A stretch of 64,000 bases of DNA from Azohydromonas aeria. GTDB lineage: Bacteria > Pseudomonadota > Gammaproteobacteria > Burkholderiales > Burkholderiaceae_C. The stretch spans positions 62,001 to 126,000 of the forward strand of contig NZ_VIDQ01000008.1 of NCBI RefSeq assembly GCF_009760915.1, in the 5' to 3' direction. Position 1 is the stretch's first letter. Every line of letters begins with the position of its first letter. Made by a program: the position numbers and the translations under genes. Below the pieces are notes generated by a model. That model ran no database searches, was not told where the DNA came from, and saw nothing but the letters and a program-made list of their open reading frames with translations. Below, piece after piece: positions 21,275 through 30,732 of the stretch.

Positions 21275-24200
21275 TCACAGGGCGACGGCCCGCGGCGCGG
21301 GTGCCGCGGCCGGCTCGGCAGCCAGCACCGCGGCCAGCCGCGCGATGCCCGGGTGCTCGAACGGCAGCGCCAGCGGGATGTCGCGGGCCAGGGCCTCGCG
21401 CAGCCGCTGGCCCAGGGCGATGAGGCGCAGCGAGTCGGCACCGGCCTCGAAGAAGTCGTCGTGCGGTCCGAGGGCGCCATGGCCCAGCACCTCGCGGCAA
21501 ATGGCCGCGATGCGCTGCTCCAGCACGCCGCGCGGCCCCGCCGCCAGGGCCGCCGACACCGCCGCGCCCGCGGCCCGCGAGCGCTGCGCCAGGCTCTGCG
21601 CCACGGGCAGCGCGGCGCGGTCGAGCTTGCCGTTGCGCGTCAGCGGCATGCGCTCCAGCCGCGTGAAGGTGGCCGGCACCATGTGCGGGGGCAGCGCGCC
21701 GAGCTGCGCGCGCAGCGCCTGCGGCTCGACCTCGGCCGTGCCGGTCCAGAAGGCATGCAGCTGCTGCCCGCCCGGGCCGTCGTGCGCCACCACCACCACC
21801 TCGCGCACGGCCGGGTGCGCCGCCAGCGCGGCCTCGATCCGCGCGGGCTCGATGCGCAGGCCCCGCACCTTGAGCTGCCGCTCACTGCGCCCGCGCAGGT
21901 CCAGGCTGCCGTCGGGCAGCCAGCGCGCGATGTCGCCGGTGCGGACCAGCCGCCCGCCGCTGCCTCCGAAGGGGTCGAAGAGGAAGCGCTCGCGCGTGAG
22001 CTCGGGGCGGTTCAGGTAGCCCAGCGTGACGCCGTCGCCGCCCACCACCAGCTCGCCCCAGGCTCCCGGCGGCAGCAGCGCGCCCTGGTCGTCGAGCACG
22101 TAGGCGGTGGTGTTGGGGACCGGCCGCCCGATCGGGATGCGCCCGGCGCAGGCGCGCTCGATCGGCTGCGCGGTGGAGAAGGTGGTGTTCTCCATCGGGC
22201 CGTAGGCGTTGACCAGGTGCAGTTGCGGGCAGGCCGCGCGCACGCGGGCGGCGTGCCGCGGCGAGAGCACGTCGCCGCCCACGAGCAGCCACCGCAGCCC
22301 CGCGAACAGCGCGGGGTCGGCTTCGCACAGCTGGTGGAACAGCGCCGTGCTCAGCCACAGCCCGGTGATGCGGTGGCGCTGCAGCGCCGCGCGCAGCAGC
22401 GGCGCGTCCAGCAGCACCGCCTCGTCCACCACGCACAGCTCGGCGCCGTGCAGCAGCGCGCCCCAGACCTCGAAGGCGCTGGCGCCGAAGGACGGTGCGC
22501 CGGTCTGCAGGATGCGCTGGTCCGGGCCGAGCTCGACGCAGTCGGCTCCGCACACCAGCCGCACCACGTTGCGGTGCGTGACCATGCAGCCCTTGGGCGT
22601 GCCGGTGGCGCCGGAAGTGGCCATGACGCAGGCCACCTGCTGCGGCGACGCCGGCGCGGGCTCCAGGGCCTCGGCCGCGGCGTCGAGCGCGGCATCGCCG
22701 CCGTGCAGCAGCGCCGCGTCGAGCCGCAGCAGCGCCGGCCCTTCGGGCGCCTGCGCCGCGCTGTCCGGGTGCAGGCACAGCACGCGCGCGCCGGCGTCCT
22801 GCACCATCACGCGCAGCCGCGCGGCCGAGGCATGCGCATCCAGCGGCAGGTACGCCGCGCCGCAGTAGAGCGTGCCCAGCATCGCCGCCACCAGCGCCGC
22901 GCCGCGCGGCGCCAGCAGCGCCACGCGGTCGCCCGGGCGCACGCCCAGCGCGCGCAGCCGCAGCGCGCAGCGGCGCGCGGCGCGGCGCAGCGCCGCGTAG
23001 TCCAGCGCCTGCTCGCCCTCGCGCACCGCCACCGACGCCGCATGTGCCGCCGCGGCTTGCTCGAACAGCGCCACCAGGCCCGACTGCGCCGGGTAGTCGC
23101 GCTGCGTGGCGTTGAAGTCCTGCAGCACGCGCCGCGCTTCGGGCGGCGCGCAGATGCCCAGCGTGCCCACGGCCGCCTGCGGCATGGACAGGATCTCCTG
23201 CAGCAGCTGCAGCAGGCTGCGCCCCAGGCCCTGCACCATCGCCGGCGCGTGGCGCGCGGCGTCGTGCACGAAGCTCACGCGCACCTCCTCGCCCAGGTGC
23301 ACGACGACGTGGAAGTCGTGCCCGGCGGCCTGGCACAGGTGCGCGTTGGCCACGCGCGGCGCGCTGCCTTCGGGCGTGAGCGCGCGCAGCCGCTGCGCCA
23401 GCGGCATTCCCTCGAAGCTCACCACGTGGTTGACGAGCCGGTCCTTGAGCGGCGAGGCCGCCTGTACCGCCGTCAGCGGGTAGTACGCGAAGGCGCCGGC
23501 CGCGGCCGTGTCGCGCTGCACCCGGCGCGCGACCTCGATGAAGGGCTCCTGCGCATCGCTGCGCACGCGCAGCGGCTGGGTGTTGACGAACGGCCCCACC
23601 ATGCGCTCCACGCCCGGCAGCGCCGCGGGCCGCCCCGGCACCACGGTGCCGAACACCACGTCGCGGCTGGCGTTGACCTTCTGCAGCAGCACGCCCCAGG
23701 CGGCCAGGAACAGCGCCTCGCTGCCCAGGCCCTGCTCGCGCGCCAGCGCCTGCAGCGCGCGGCTCAGCGGCGGACCCAGCGAGAAGCGGTGCTCGGCAAC
23801 CTCGACGGCGCCGGCGTGCGGCAGGTCGAAATACGGCACGCCCGCCTCCTGCGTGCAGTCGCGCAAGGCGCGGCTCCAGTGGGCGTGGGCCTGGGCCCGG
23901 TCCTGCCGGCCCAGCCAGGCGAGGTACGGGCCGCACGGCACCGGCTCGCGCCCGACGATGTCGGCCCGCGGGTCGGCCCGCGGGTCGGCGCGCAGTTGCG
24001 CGTACGCGGCGAACAGGTCCCCGAACAGCGGCACCAGGCAACCGTTGTCCAGGACGAGGCGGTGATACGTCAGCACCAGGCGGTGCCGGTCGGGCGCCAA
24101 GCGCAGCAGCGCCAGGCGCAGCAGCGGGCCGGCGCCGATGTCGAAGCCGCGCGCGCGGTCCCGCGCCTTGAAGGCCTCCACCGCCGCCTGCGCCGCGGCC

Positions 24201-24502
24201 TCGTCCGGCGCCGGCGCGGCGCCCAGGTCCAGGTGCTCCACGGGCGTTTCCCGGGACCGGAGCACCACCTGGCACGGCGGGCCGAAGGAGCGGAAGCTGA
24301 AGACGGTGCGCAGCGCGTCGTGCCGGGCCACCAGCGCCGCGAAGGCGCCGCGCAGCGCGGCGATGTCGAGCGTGCCTTCGAGCACGAGGTCGAGCTGACC
24401 GACGCAGGCGGGCGCGTCGGGCGCGCGCGCCTGCCCGATGAGCAGGCCCTCCTGCAGCGGTGTCAGCGGGTAGGTGTGCTGCACGTCGTCGTGCGTCGGC
24501 AT
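21275..24502 (-). CDS. single-module nonribosomal peptide synthetase (C-A-PCP)
   Basis: 1075 residues: condensation domain (about 8-445), adenylation domain (about 470-965) and carrier domain (about 990-1065); no thioesterase, reductase or second module. The condensation motif HHxxxDG reads HRLVLDN at 147-153, so the catalytic second His is Arg and the Gly is Asn. Adenylation motifs are mostly intact: TSGATGTPKG (629-638), NAYGPMEN (765-772), RTGD (854-857) and NGKLDR with Lys959. The residue aligned with the alpha-amino-contacting Asp is Gly673 (SFGASAFEVW). The carrier Ser is Ser1024 in GADSLRLI. The ATG is preceded by GGGAG; an in-frame TTG at 24583 next to a perfect AGGAGGTGAT would add 27 residues. 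Product unknown. Confidence 0.92.
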   Translation of the reverse strand: MPTHDDVQHTYPLTPLQEGLLIGQARAPDAPACVGQLDLVLEGTLDIAALRGAFAALVARHDALRTVFSFRSFGPPCQVVLRSRETPVEHLDLGAAPAPDEAAAQAAVEAFKARDRARGFDIGAGPLLRLALLRLAPDRHRLVLTYHRLVLDNGCLVPLFGDLFAAYAQLRADPRADPRADIVGREPVPCGPYLAWLGRQDRAQAHAHWSRALRDCTQEAGVPYFDLPHAGAVEVAEHRFSLGPPLSRALQALAREQGLGSEALFLAAWGVLLQKVNASRDVVFGTVVPGRPAALPGVERMVGPFVNTQPLRVRSDAQEPFIEVARRVQRDTAAAGAFAYYPLTAVQAASPLKDRLVNHVVSFEGMPLAQRLRALTPEGSAPRVANAHLCQAAGHDFHVVVHLGEEVRVSFVHDAARHAPAMVQGLGRSLLQLLQEILSMPQAAVGTLGICAPPEARRVLQDFNATQRDYPAQSGLVALFEQAAAAHAASVAVREGEQALDYAALRRAARRCALRLRALGVRPGDRVALLAPRGAALVAAMLGTLYCGAAYLPLDAHASAARLRVMVQDAGARVLCLHPDSAAQAPEGPALLRLDAALLHGGDAALDAAAEALEPAPASPQQVACVMATSGATGTPKGCMVTHRNVVRLVCGADCVELGPDQRILQTGAPSFGASAFEVWGALLHGAELCVVDEAVLLDAPLLRAALQRHRITGLWLSTALFHQLCEADPALFAGLRWLLVGGDVLSPRHAARVRAACPQLHLVNAYGPMENTTFSTAQPIERACAGRIPIGRPVPNTTAYVLDDQGALLPPGAWGELVVGGDGVTLGYLNRPELTRERFLFDPFGGSGGRLVRTGDIARWLPDGSLDLRGRSERQLKVRGLRIEPARIEAALAAHPAVREVVVVAHDGPGGQQLHAFWTGTAEVEPQALRAQLGALPPHMVPATFTRLERMPLTRNGKLDRAALPVAQSLAQRSRAAGAAVSAALAAGPRGVLEQRIAAICREVLGHGALGPHDDFFEAGADSLRLIALGQRLREALARDIPLALPFEHPGIARLAAVLAAEPAAAPAPRAVAL

Positions 24503-24534
24503 GGCGTCTCCCGGCGGGAACAGGCTGTGCCGCG

Positions 24535-24575
24535 CTGCGTCAGCATCAAAACACTTACTTACACGGCTGACGCAG
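24535..24575. promoter_or_regulatory. 10-base inverted repeat upstream of the NRPS gene
   Basis: CTGCGTCAGC at 24535-24544 and its exact complement GCTGACGCAG at 24566-24575 flank a 21-base AT-rich spacer containing the direct repeat ACTTACTTAC. It may be an operator in the NRPS promoter or a transcript hairpin after the anti-sigma gene. A perfect 16S-complementary AGGAGGTGAT lies just upstream (24588-24597, minus strand). Confidence 0.5.
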
Positions 24576-24631
24576 TGTAGCAATCACCTCCTGGTGCGGC
24601 GCCAGCGCCACGGCCGTGGCATGTGCGGAAT

Positions 24632-25429
24632 TCAGCTGCCCGGCGTGGCTTGACTGGCCTGCGCCGTCTGCTGCCGGTGGATCTCCAGGGCCAGCGCCAG
24701 CATCCGCTCGCGCGGCAGCGGGCCGACCAGCGCGTAGCCGCAGCCGCTCTCGACCCAATAGAACATGTTGAGCTCGCCCTGGCGCTCGAAGCGGAACGCG
24801 GCCGGGGTGCCGGCCTCGGGCTTGCGCAGGTAGACGGTGACGCGGCGCTTCTCGGCGTCCTCGTACATCAGTTGCGCGCTGGGGCCCGCGGCGTCGGGCA
24901 GCAGCCGCCCGCCCACCAGGCTGAAGCCCTGGGCCTGCAGGTCGAACAGCTTCACCGGCAGCGTGGTGCGCCGGGTGAGCCAGCGCGCGAGGTGCTCCTC
25001 ACCCGCGCGCACTTCCACCGGGTGGCGCTGCTCGGGGGCATAGACGGCGTGCGCCACCGCCGCGCGCCGCACCCAGGGCGGCTCGTGCGCGAAGCGCTGC
25101 GCCAGCGGCTCCTGCCAGCGCCACATGGCGCCCGCGCCCAGCACCGCGCCGCCGGCGACGAGCAGCAGCACGGCGGCGGCACGCGCCCAGGGCCGCTGCG
25201 CCAGCGGGCGCGGGTGCAGCAGCCGGCGCATGCCGGCCGGCACGGCTTCGGCGAGCACCGGGTCGAAGCGCGCGCGCAGCGCGTCGCGGTCGGCCGCCCA
25301 GAGGCGCACGCGCTCGGCGTCCTCGGGATGCTCGCGCAGCCACTGCTCGACGCGCGCGCGCGGCTCGGGGTCGAGCTCGTCGTCGAGCCAGGCGCTCAGC
25401 AGTTCGTCATCGATGCGGTCGGCGTCCAT
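24632..25429 (-). CDS. anti-sigma factor (membrane-anchored)
   Basis: 265 residues. N-terminal cytoplasmic part begins DDELLSAWLDDELDP, the usual opening of anti-sigma domains, but lacks the HxxxCxxC zinc motif. A single membrane helix spans about 82-101 (AAAVLLLVAGGAVLGAGAM), followed by a periplasmic domain of about 160 residues. This is the architecture of RsiW/ChrR-like regulators that hold an ECF sigma factor until an envelope or oxidative signal arrives. It lies 34 bases downstream of the ECF sigma gene on the same strand, its probable partner. Confidence 0.87.
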   Translation of the reverse strand: MDADRIDDELLSAWLDDELDPEPRARVEQWLREHPEDAERVRLWAADRDALRARFDPVLAEAVPAGMRRLLHPRPLAQRPWARAAAVLLLVAGGAVLGAGAMWRWQEPLAQRFAHEPPWVRRAAVAHAVYAPEQRHPVEVRAGEEHLARWLTRRTTLPVKLFDLQAQGFSLVGGRLLPDAAGPSAQLMYEDAEKRRVTVYLRKPEAGTPAAFRFERQGELNMFYWVESGCGYALVGPLPRERMLALALEIHRQQTAQASQATPGS

Positions 25430-25463
25430 GCTCCCTCGTGCCGTGTCGTCGTTTTTTCTGGCT

Positions 25464-25997
25464 TCAGATCACGCGGCGCAGGTGCGGCGCGCGCGCCGGC
25501 GGTTTGCCGTCGCCCAGGGCCCGGCGCAGCAACAGGCGTGCGCGGCTGATGCGCGACATCACCGTGCCGGCCGGGATGCCCAGCACCTGCGCCGTCTCGG
25601 CGTAGCTGAGCTGCTCGACCACCACCAGCAGCAGCGGCTCGCGCAGCTCGGGCGTGAGCGTGCGCAGCGCGGCCAGCAGGTCCAGCCGCAGCCCGATGTC
25701 GGGCTCCTGCGTGCCGGCGTGGCGGTCGAGTTCCTGGTCCATGCGCTCGGGCTCCAGCAGTGACAGCCGCGCGTCGCGGCGCAGCGTGTCGTGATGCGCG
25801 TTGTGGGCGATCGACAGCAGCCACACCAGCAGGTCGCGCCGCTCGTCGAACTGGTGCCAGTGCGCCAGCGCGCGCTCCAGCGTGCTCTGCACCAGGTCGT
25901 CGGCGCGCCCGGTGTCGTACACCAGGGAGCGCGCGTAGCGACGCAGCCGCGGAATGGCGGCCAGCAGCAGCTGGCGGAAGTTGTCGGGTGCGTCCAC
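25464..25997 (-). CDS. ECF-type RNA polymerase sigma factor
   Basis: 177 residues with region 2 (about 8-75, including DTGRADDLVQSTLERALAHW) and region 4 (about 115-168, helix-turn-helix LSYAETAQVLGIPAGTVMSR). Length fits group IV sigma factors. The GTG start (MDAPDNFRQLL) is chosen because region 2 begins directly after it; an open frame continues about 116 codons upstream but would cover the divergent trxC promoter. No obvious ribosome site precedes the GTG, so the start is not certain. Co-directional with the anti-sigma, NRPS and RTX genes. Confidence 0.88.
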   Translation of the reverse strand: MDAPDNFRQLLLAAIPRLRRYARSLVYDTGRADDLVQSTLERALAHWHQFDERRDLLVWLLSIAHNAHHDTLRRDARLSLLEPERMDQELDRHAGTQEPDIGLRLDLLAALRTLTPELREPLLLVVVEQLSYAETAQVLGIPAGTVMSRISRARLLLRRALGDGKPPARAPHLRRVI

Positions 25998-26115
25998 TTG
26001 TGAAGGGTGTACGGGCCAGGGCGGGCGAATATTCCCACCGCCGGTGCCGTGCCGACGCTGTTCCGGTGCAGGGGCAAACCCTTGCAGGAGGGATTCCCGC
26101 CTCCACCATCGGGTG

Positions 26116-26550
26116 ATGGACACCTCCGCCTCGACCCACGTCGCCTGCCCGCACTGCGCGGCGCTCAACCGCATTCCCAGCGCCCGGCTGGGCCAGGACC
26201 CGGTGTGCGGCCGCTGCGGCGAGCCGCTGCTCGACGGCCAGCCGCTCGCGCTCACCGACGCCAACTTCGACAGCGTGGTGGCGCGCACCGAGCTGCCGGT
26301 GATCGTGGACCTGTGGGCGCCCTGGTGCGGCCCCTGCCGCGGCATGGCCCCGGCCTACGAGCAGGCCGCGCGCGAACTGAAAGGCCGGGCCTTGCTCGTG
26401 AAGGTGGACACCGACGCCAACCCGCGCACCGCCGCGAAGTTCCAGGTGCGCAGCATCCCCACGCTGCTGAAGCTGCAGCAGGGCCGCGAGACGGCCCGCA
26501 TCAGCGGCGCGATGCCGGCGGCGCAGATCGTGCGGTGGGCCGGCGTCTAG
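26116..26550 (+). CDS. trxC: thioredoxin 2
   Basis: 144-residue TrxC-type thioredoxin, a cytosolic disulfide reductase. An N-terminal zinc finger with CxxC pairs (Cys11/Cys14 and Cys31/Cys34) precedes the thioredoxin fold, whose active site WCGPC is at 70-74; the cis-Pro lies in RSIPTLL. This two-part architecture and the length distinguish it from TrxA. TrxC is often induced by oxidative stress in proteobacteria. It diverges from the ECF sigma gene, so the two promoters lie close together. Confidence 0.95.
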   Translation: MDTSASTHVACPHCAALNRIPSARLGQDPVCGRCGEPLLDGQPLALTDANFDSVVARTELPVIVDLWAPWCGPCRGMAPAYEQAARELKGRALLVKVDTDANPRTAAKFQVRSIPTLLKLQQGRETARISGAMPAAQIVRWAGV

Positions 26551-26564
26551 CGTCTAGGCCCGCC

Positions 26565-28034
<1,470 letters not shown>

Positions 28035-28128
28035 GGCGGGCTCCGGAAGGGGTTCAAACCATTCTAGGAGCCGCCTTTTCCACTGCTGCCGATGGCGGGA
28101 TGGCGTGGTCGCTCCGGCTCGCAGCCGG

Positions 28129-28713
28129 TCAGCCCCGCTCCAGCCGAAACACCGCCGTGCTCGCCCTCAAATTCGGCCACGAGTCGATGCGCCGCCCGTC
28201 ATGCAGCCCGAAGGACTGCAGCACCCGCAGCCCGCACTGCCCGGCCAGCACTTCGAAGTCGGCGAAGGTGCCGACGCGGATGTTGGGCGTGTCGTACCAC
28301 TGGTAGGGCAGCGTCTTGGTCACGGGCATGCGCCCGCGCAGCACCGAGAAGCGGTTCGGCCAGTGCGCGAAGTTCGGGAAGCTCACGATCGCGCTGCGCC
28401 CCACGCGCGCCGTCTCGCGCAGCAGCTGCTCGGTGTTGCGCAGGTGCTGCAAGGTGTCCAGCTGCAGCACCACGTCGAAGCTGCCGTCGCGGAACAGTCC
28501 CAGCCCGTCGTCCAGGTTGCGCTGGATGACGTTGACGCCGCGCTTGACGCAGCTCAGCACCTTGGCGTCGTCGATCTCCACGCCGTAGCCACTGCAGCCG
28601 CGCTCGTCGCGCAGCAGCGCCAGCAGCGCGCCGTCGCCGCAGCCCAGGTCCAGCACCCGGCTGCCTTTCGGCACCAGCTCGGCGATCTGCCTCATGGCCT
28701 GACGGTCGCTCAT
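28129..28713 (-). CDS. metW: methionine biosynthesis protein MetW
   Basis: 194-residue class I SAM-dependent methyltransferase-fold protein. SAM motif [15 protein letters not shown] lies near residue 20-35 and the signature [11 protein letters not shown] in the middle. MetW pairs with MetX in organisms that O-acylate homoserine with MetX and is reported to be needed for full MetX activity. Its start overlaps the metX stop by four bases (ATGA), so the two are coupled and share the upstream SAM-II control. Full length. Confidence 0.96.
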   Translation of the reverse strand: MSDRQAMRQIAELVPKGSRVLDLGCGDGALLALLRDERGCSGYGVEIDDAKVLSCVKRGVNVIQRNLDDGLGLFRDGSFDVVLQLDTLQHLRNTEQLLRETARVGRSAIVSFPNFAHWPNRFSVLRGRMPVTKTLPYQWYDTPNIRVGTFADFEVLAGQCGLRVLQSFGLHDGRRIDSWPNLRASTAVFRLERG

Positions 28714-29888
28714 GCGGCCTCCTTGTGCACGGCAGGCGCCGGAACAGCCGGCTGCGTGGCTTCCACCTCCGCCGCCACGCGCTCGAAGTAGGCGCGCAGC
28801 ACGCCGTGGTAGCGTGGGTCCTCCAGCAGGAAGGCGTCATGGCCGTGCGGGGCGTCGATCTCGGCGTAGGCCACGTCGCGGCCGTTGTCGAGCAGCGCCT
28901 GCACGATCTCGCGCGAGCGCAGCGGCGAGAAGCGCCAGTCGGTGGTGAAGCTCACCACCAGGAATTTCGCCCGCGCCTTGGCCAGCGCCGCGGACAGGTC
29001 GCCGCCGTGCTCGCGCGCCGGGTCGAAGTAATCGAGCGCGCGCGTGATCAAGAGGTACGTGTTGGCGTCGAAGTACTCGCTGAACTTGTCGCCCTGGTAG
29101 CGCAGGTAGCTCTCGATCTGGAACTCGATCTGCTGCGTGCTGTAGGCCAGCTCCGCGGCGCGCAGCGCGCGGCCGAACTTGGCCTCCATCGAGTCGTCGG
29201 ACAAATACGTGATGTGGCCGATCATCCGCGCCACGCGCAGCCCCCGCTGCGGCACCACGCCGTGCGCGTAGAAATGGCCGCCGTGGAACTCGGGGTCGGT
29301 GCAGATGGCGCGCCGCGCCACCTCGTTGAAGGCGATGTTCTGCGCGGAGAGGTTCGGCGCGCTGGCGATCACGAGCGCGTGGCCCATGCGCTGCGGGTAC
29401 TGCAGCGTCCAGGACAGCGCCTGCATGCCGCCCAGGCTGCCGCCGATCACGGCCGCCAGCCGCTCGATGCCCAGGCCGTCGAGCAGCCGCGCCTGCGCAT
29501 CGACCCAGTCCTCCACCGTCACCACGGGGAAGTCGGCGCCATAGGGCTGGCCGGTGGCGGGGTTGATGTCCTTCGGGCCGGTGGAGCCGAAGCAGGAGCC
29601 GGGGTTGTTGACGCCGATGACGAAGAAGCGGTTGGTGTCCAGCGGCTTGCCGGGGCCGACCAGGTTGTCCCACCAGCCCTCGCTCTTCTCCTGCCCGGCG
29701 TAGGTGCCGGCCACGTGGTGGCTGGCATTGAGCGCATGGCACACCAGCACGGCGTTGCTGCGCGCGGCGTTGAGCGTGCCGTAGGTCTCGTAGGTCAGCG
29801 TGTAGTCGGCCAGCCGCGCGCCGCTCTTGAGCGGCAGCGGCTGCGCGAAGTGCATGCGCTGCGGCGTGACGTGCCCGATCGAACCCAT
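28710..29888 (-). CDS. metX: homoserine O-acyltransferase MetX
   Basis: 392-residue alpha/beta hydrolase-fold enzyme that acylates L-homoserine (with acetyl- or succinyl-CoA), the first dedicated step to methionine. The nucleophile elbow is in [14 protein letters not shown], the catalytic Asp in [12 protein letters not shown] and the His in [11 protein letters not shown]. Whether acetyl or succinyl is used cannot be decided from these motifs. The ATG at the family position ([14 protein letters not shown]) follows a GGGGGA ribosome site; a TTG eight codons upstream lies at the terminator and is unlikely. Controlled by a SAM-II riboswitch plus terminator in its leader. Confidence 0.96.
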   Translation of the reverse strand: MGSIGHVTPQRMHFAQPLPLKSGARLADYTLTYETYGTLNAARSNAVLVCHALNASHHVAGTYAGQEKSEGWWDNLVGPGKPLDTNRFFVIGVNNPGSCFGSTGPKDINPATGQPYGADFPVVTVEDWVDAQARLLDGLGIERLAAVIGGSLGGMQALSWTLQYPQRMGHALVIASAPNLSAQNIAFNEVARRAICTDPEFHGGHFYAHGVVPQRGLRVARMIGHITYLSDDSMEAKFGRALRAAELAYSTQQIEFQIESYLRYQGDKFSEYFDANTYLLITRALDYFDPAREHGGDLSAALAKARAKFLVVSFTTDWRFSPLRSREIVQALLDNGRDVAYAEIDAPHGHDAFLLEDPRYHGVLRAYFERVAAEVEATQPAVPAPAVHKEAA

Positions 29889-29910
29889 GGATGAAGCGTC
29901 CCCCAAAAGC

Positions 29911-29945
29911 AAAAAACCCGGCGTCGCTGCAAAGCGGACACCGGG
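29911..29945 (-). terminator. intrinsic terminator in the metX leader
   Basis: In the transcript, CCCGGUGU pairs with ACGCCGGG (one G-U pair), extended by CGC/GCG past a bulged C, loop UUUGCA, then six U. It lies between the SAM-II aptamer and the metX ribosome site, so it is probably the expression platform or its output. Confidence 0.85.
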
Positions 29946-29955
29946 TGCTGGGCGT

Positions 29956-30009
29956 CCCTCTTTAGCTGCATTTGTTGAGCGCCCGCAATCCGGAACAAAT
30001 CGGCGCTGA
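29956..30009 (-). ncRNA. SAM-II riboswitch upstream of metX-metW
   Basis: In the transcript, P1 is a 6-base stem AGCGCC (30002-30007) / GGCGCU (29978-29983). The loop holds AUUUGUU (29994-30000), which pairs perfectly with the downstream AACAAAU (29970-29976) to make the H-type pseudoknot. The conserved 3' part reads AAUGCAGCUAAAGAGGG. This matches the SAM-II consensus (GAUUU in loop 1, AUAAAUGnAGCUAAAnAGGG-like tail) as I remember it. SAM-II aptamers bind S-adenosylmethionine and repress methionine genes; the adjacent metX and terminator fit exactly. Confidence 0.93.
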
Positions 30010-30016
30010 AGCGGAA

Positions 30017-30022
30017 AGTATA
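30017..30022 (-). promoter_or_regulatory. candidate -10 element of the metX-metW transcript
   Basis: TATACT on the minus strand, placing transcription start about 7-8 bases on, immediately before the SAM-II aptamer. No good -35 is visible. Confidence 0.5.
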
Positions 30023-30085
30023 GGCCAGCCGGCGTGCTTTCCCGGGCCGCGGCGCCACGAGCCGGCGCTGCGGCGGATCAAGGCG

Positions 30086-30703
30086 TCAGCTCTTCGGCGC
30101 CGCCGTCGCCATGAAGCTCGCACGCGCTTCGAGCTTGTCGGAGAGCCGGGCCAGGTTCGGATGGTCGCCGCGCCAGTCGATGTGCGGGAAGCGGAACGAG
30201 AGGTAGCCCACGGCGCAGCCGGTGGCGATGTCGGCCAGCGAGAAATGGTTGTTGACGCACCAGTTGCCGTCGCCCAGCGCCTGCGACAGGCCTTTCAGCG
30301 CGGAGTGCACGCGCAGCATCTGGCGGTCGATCCAGGCCGGGCTGCGCTGCGACTCGCTGCGCCCGGCCCAGGTCTGCTCCAGCCGCGCCAGGATGGCCGC
30401 GTCGAGCAGCCCGTCGGCCAGCGCTTCGAGCGTGCGCACCTCGGCGCGCTCGCGCCCGCTGGCCGGGATGAGCCGGCCCACCGGCGAGAGCGTGTCCAGG
30501 TACTCGACGATCACGCGCGAGTCGTACACCGGCTCGCCCGCCTCGGTCAGCAGGCACGGCACCTTGCCCAGCGGGTTCACGGACAGCATCGCGTCGCTGC
30601 CCCAGACGTCTTCCTGCACGAACTGGCAGTCCAGCTTCTTTTCGGCCATCACGATGCGTACCTTGCGCACGTAGGGGCTGGTGAGCGATCCGATGAGCTT
30701 CAT
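30086..30703 (-). CDS. glutathione S-transferase family protein
   Basis: 205 residues. Thioredoxin-like N-terminal domain starts MKLIGSLTSPYVRKVRI with Ser in the position of the catalytic Ser/Cys of bacterial GSTs, contains the cis-Pro motif LGKVPCLL and the EAGEPVYDSRVI Ser that binds glutathione; an all-helical C-terminal domain follows with FSLADIATGCA. The start follows cytosine deaminase by 29 bases on the same strand, so it may be co-transcribed with the pyrimidine operon, although a link to that pathway is not known to me. Confidence 0.9.
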   Translation of the reverse strand: MKLIGSLTSPYVRKVRIVMAEKKLDCQFVQEDVWGSDAMLSVNPLGKVPCLLTEAGEPVYDSRVIVEYLDTLSPVGRLIPASGRERAEVRTLEALADGLLDAAILARLEQTWAGRSESQRSPAWIDRQMLRVHSALKGLSQALGDGNWCVNNHFSLADIATGCAVGYLSFRFPHIDWRGDHPNLARLSDKLEARASFMATAAPKS

Positions 30704-30732
30704 GCCTGACACAGTTCCATGGAATGGCGATT

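Noticed and set aside
21353..24580. 1075-codon open frame on the plus strand opposite the NRPS gene
   Set aside because: Same cause: codon-bias shadow; the product is Arg/Gln/Ala-rich with no domain.
24503..24583. 27-codon N-terminal extension of the NRPS from a TTG
   Set aside because: Not excluded, but the ATG at 24502 has a normal GGGAG spacing and the condensation domain starts right after it; the AGGAGGTGAT is too close to the TTG for usual initiation.
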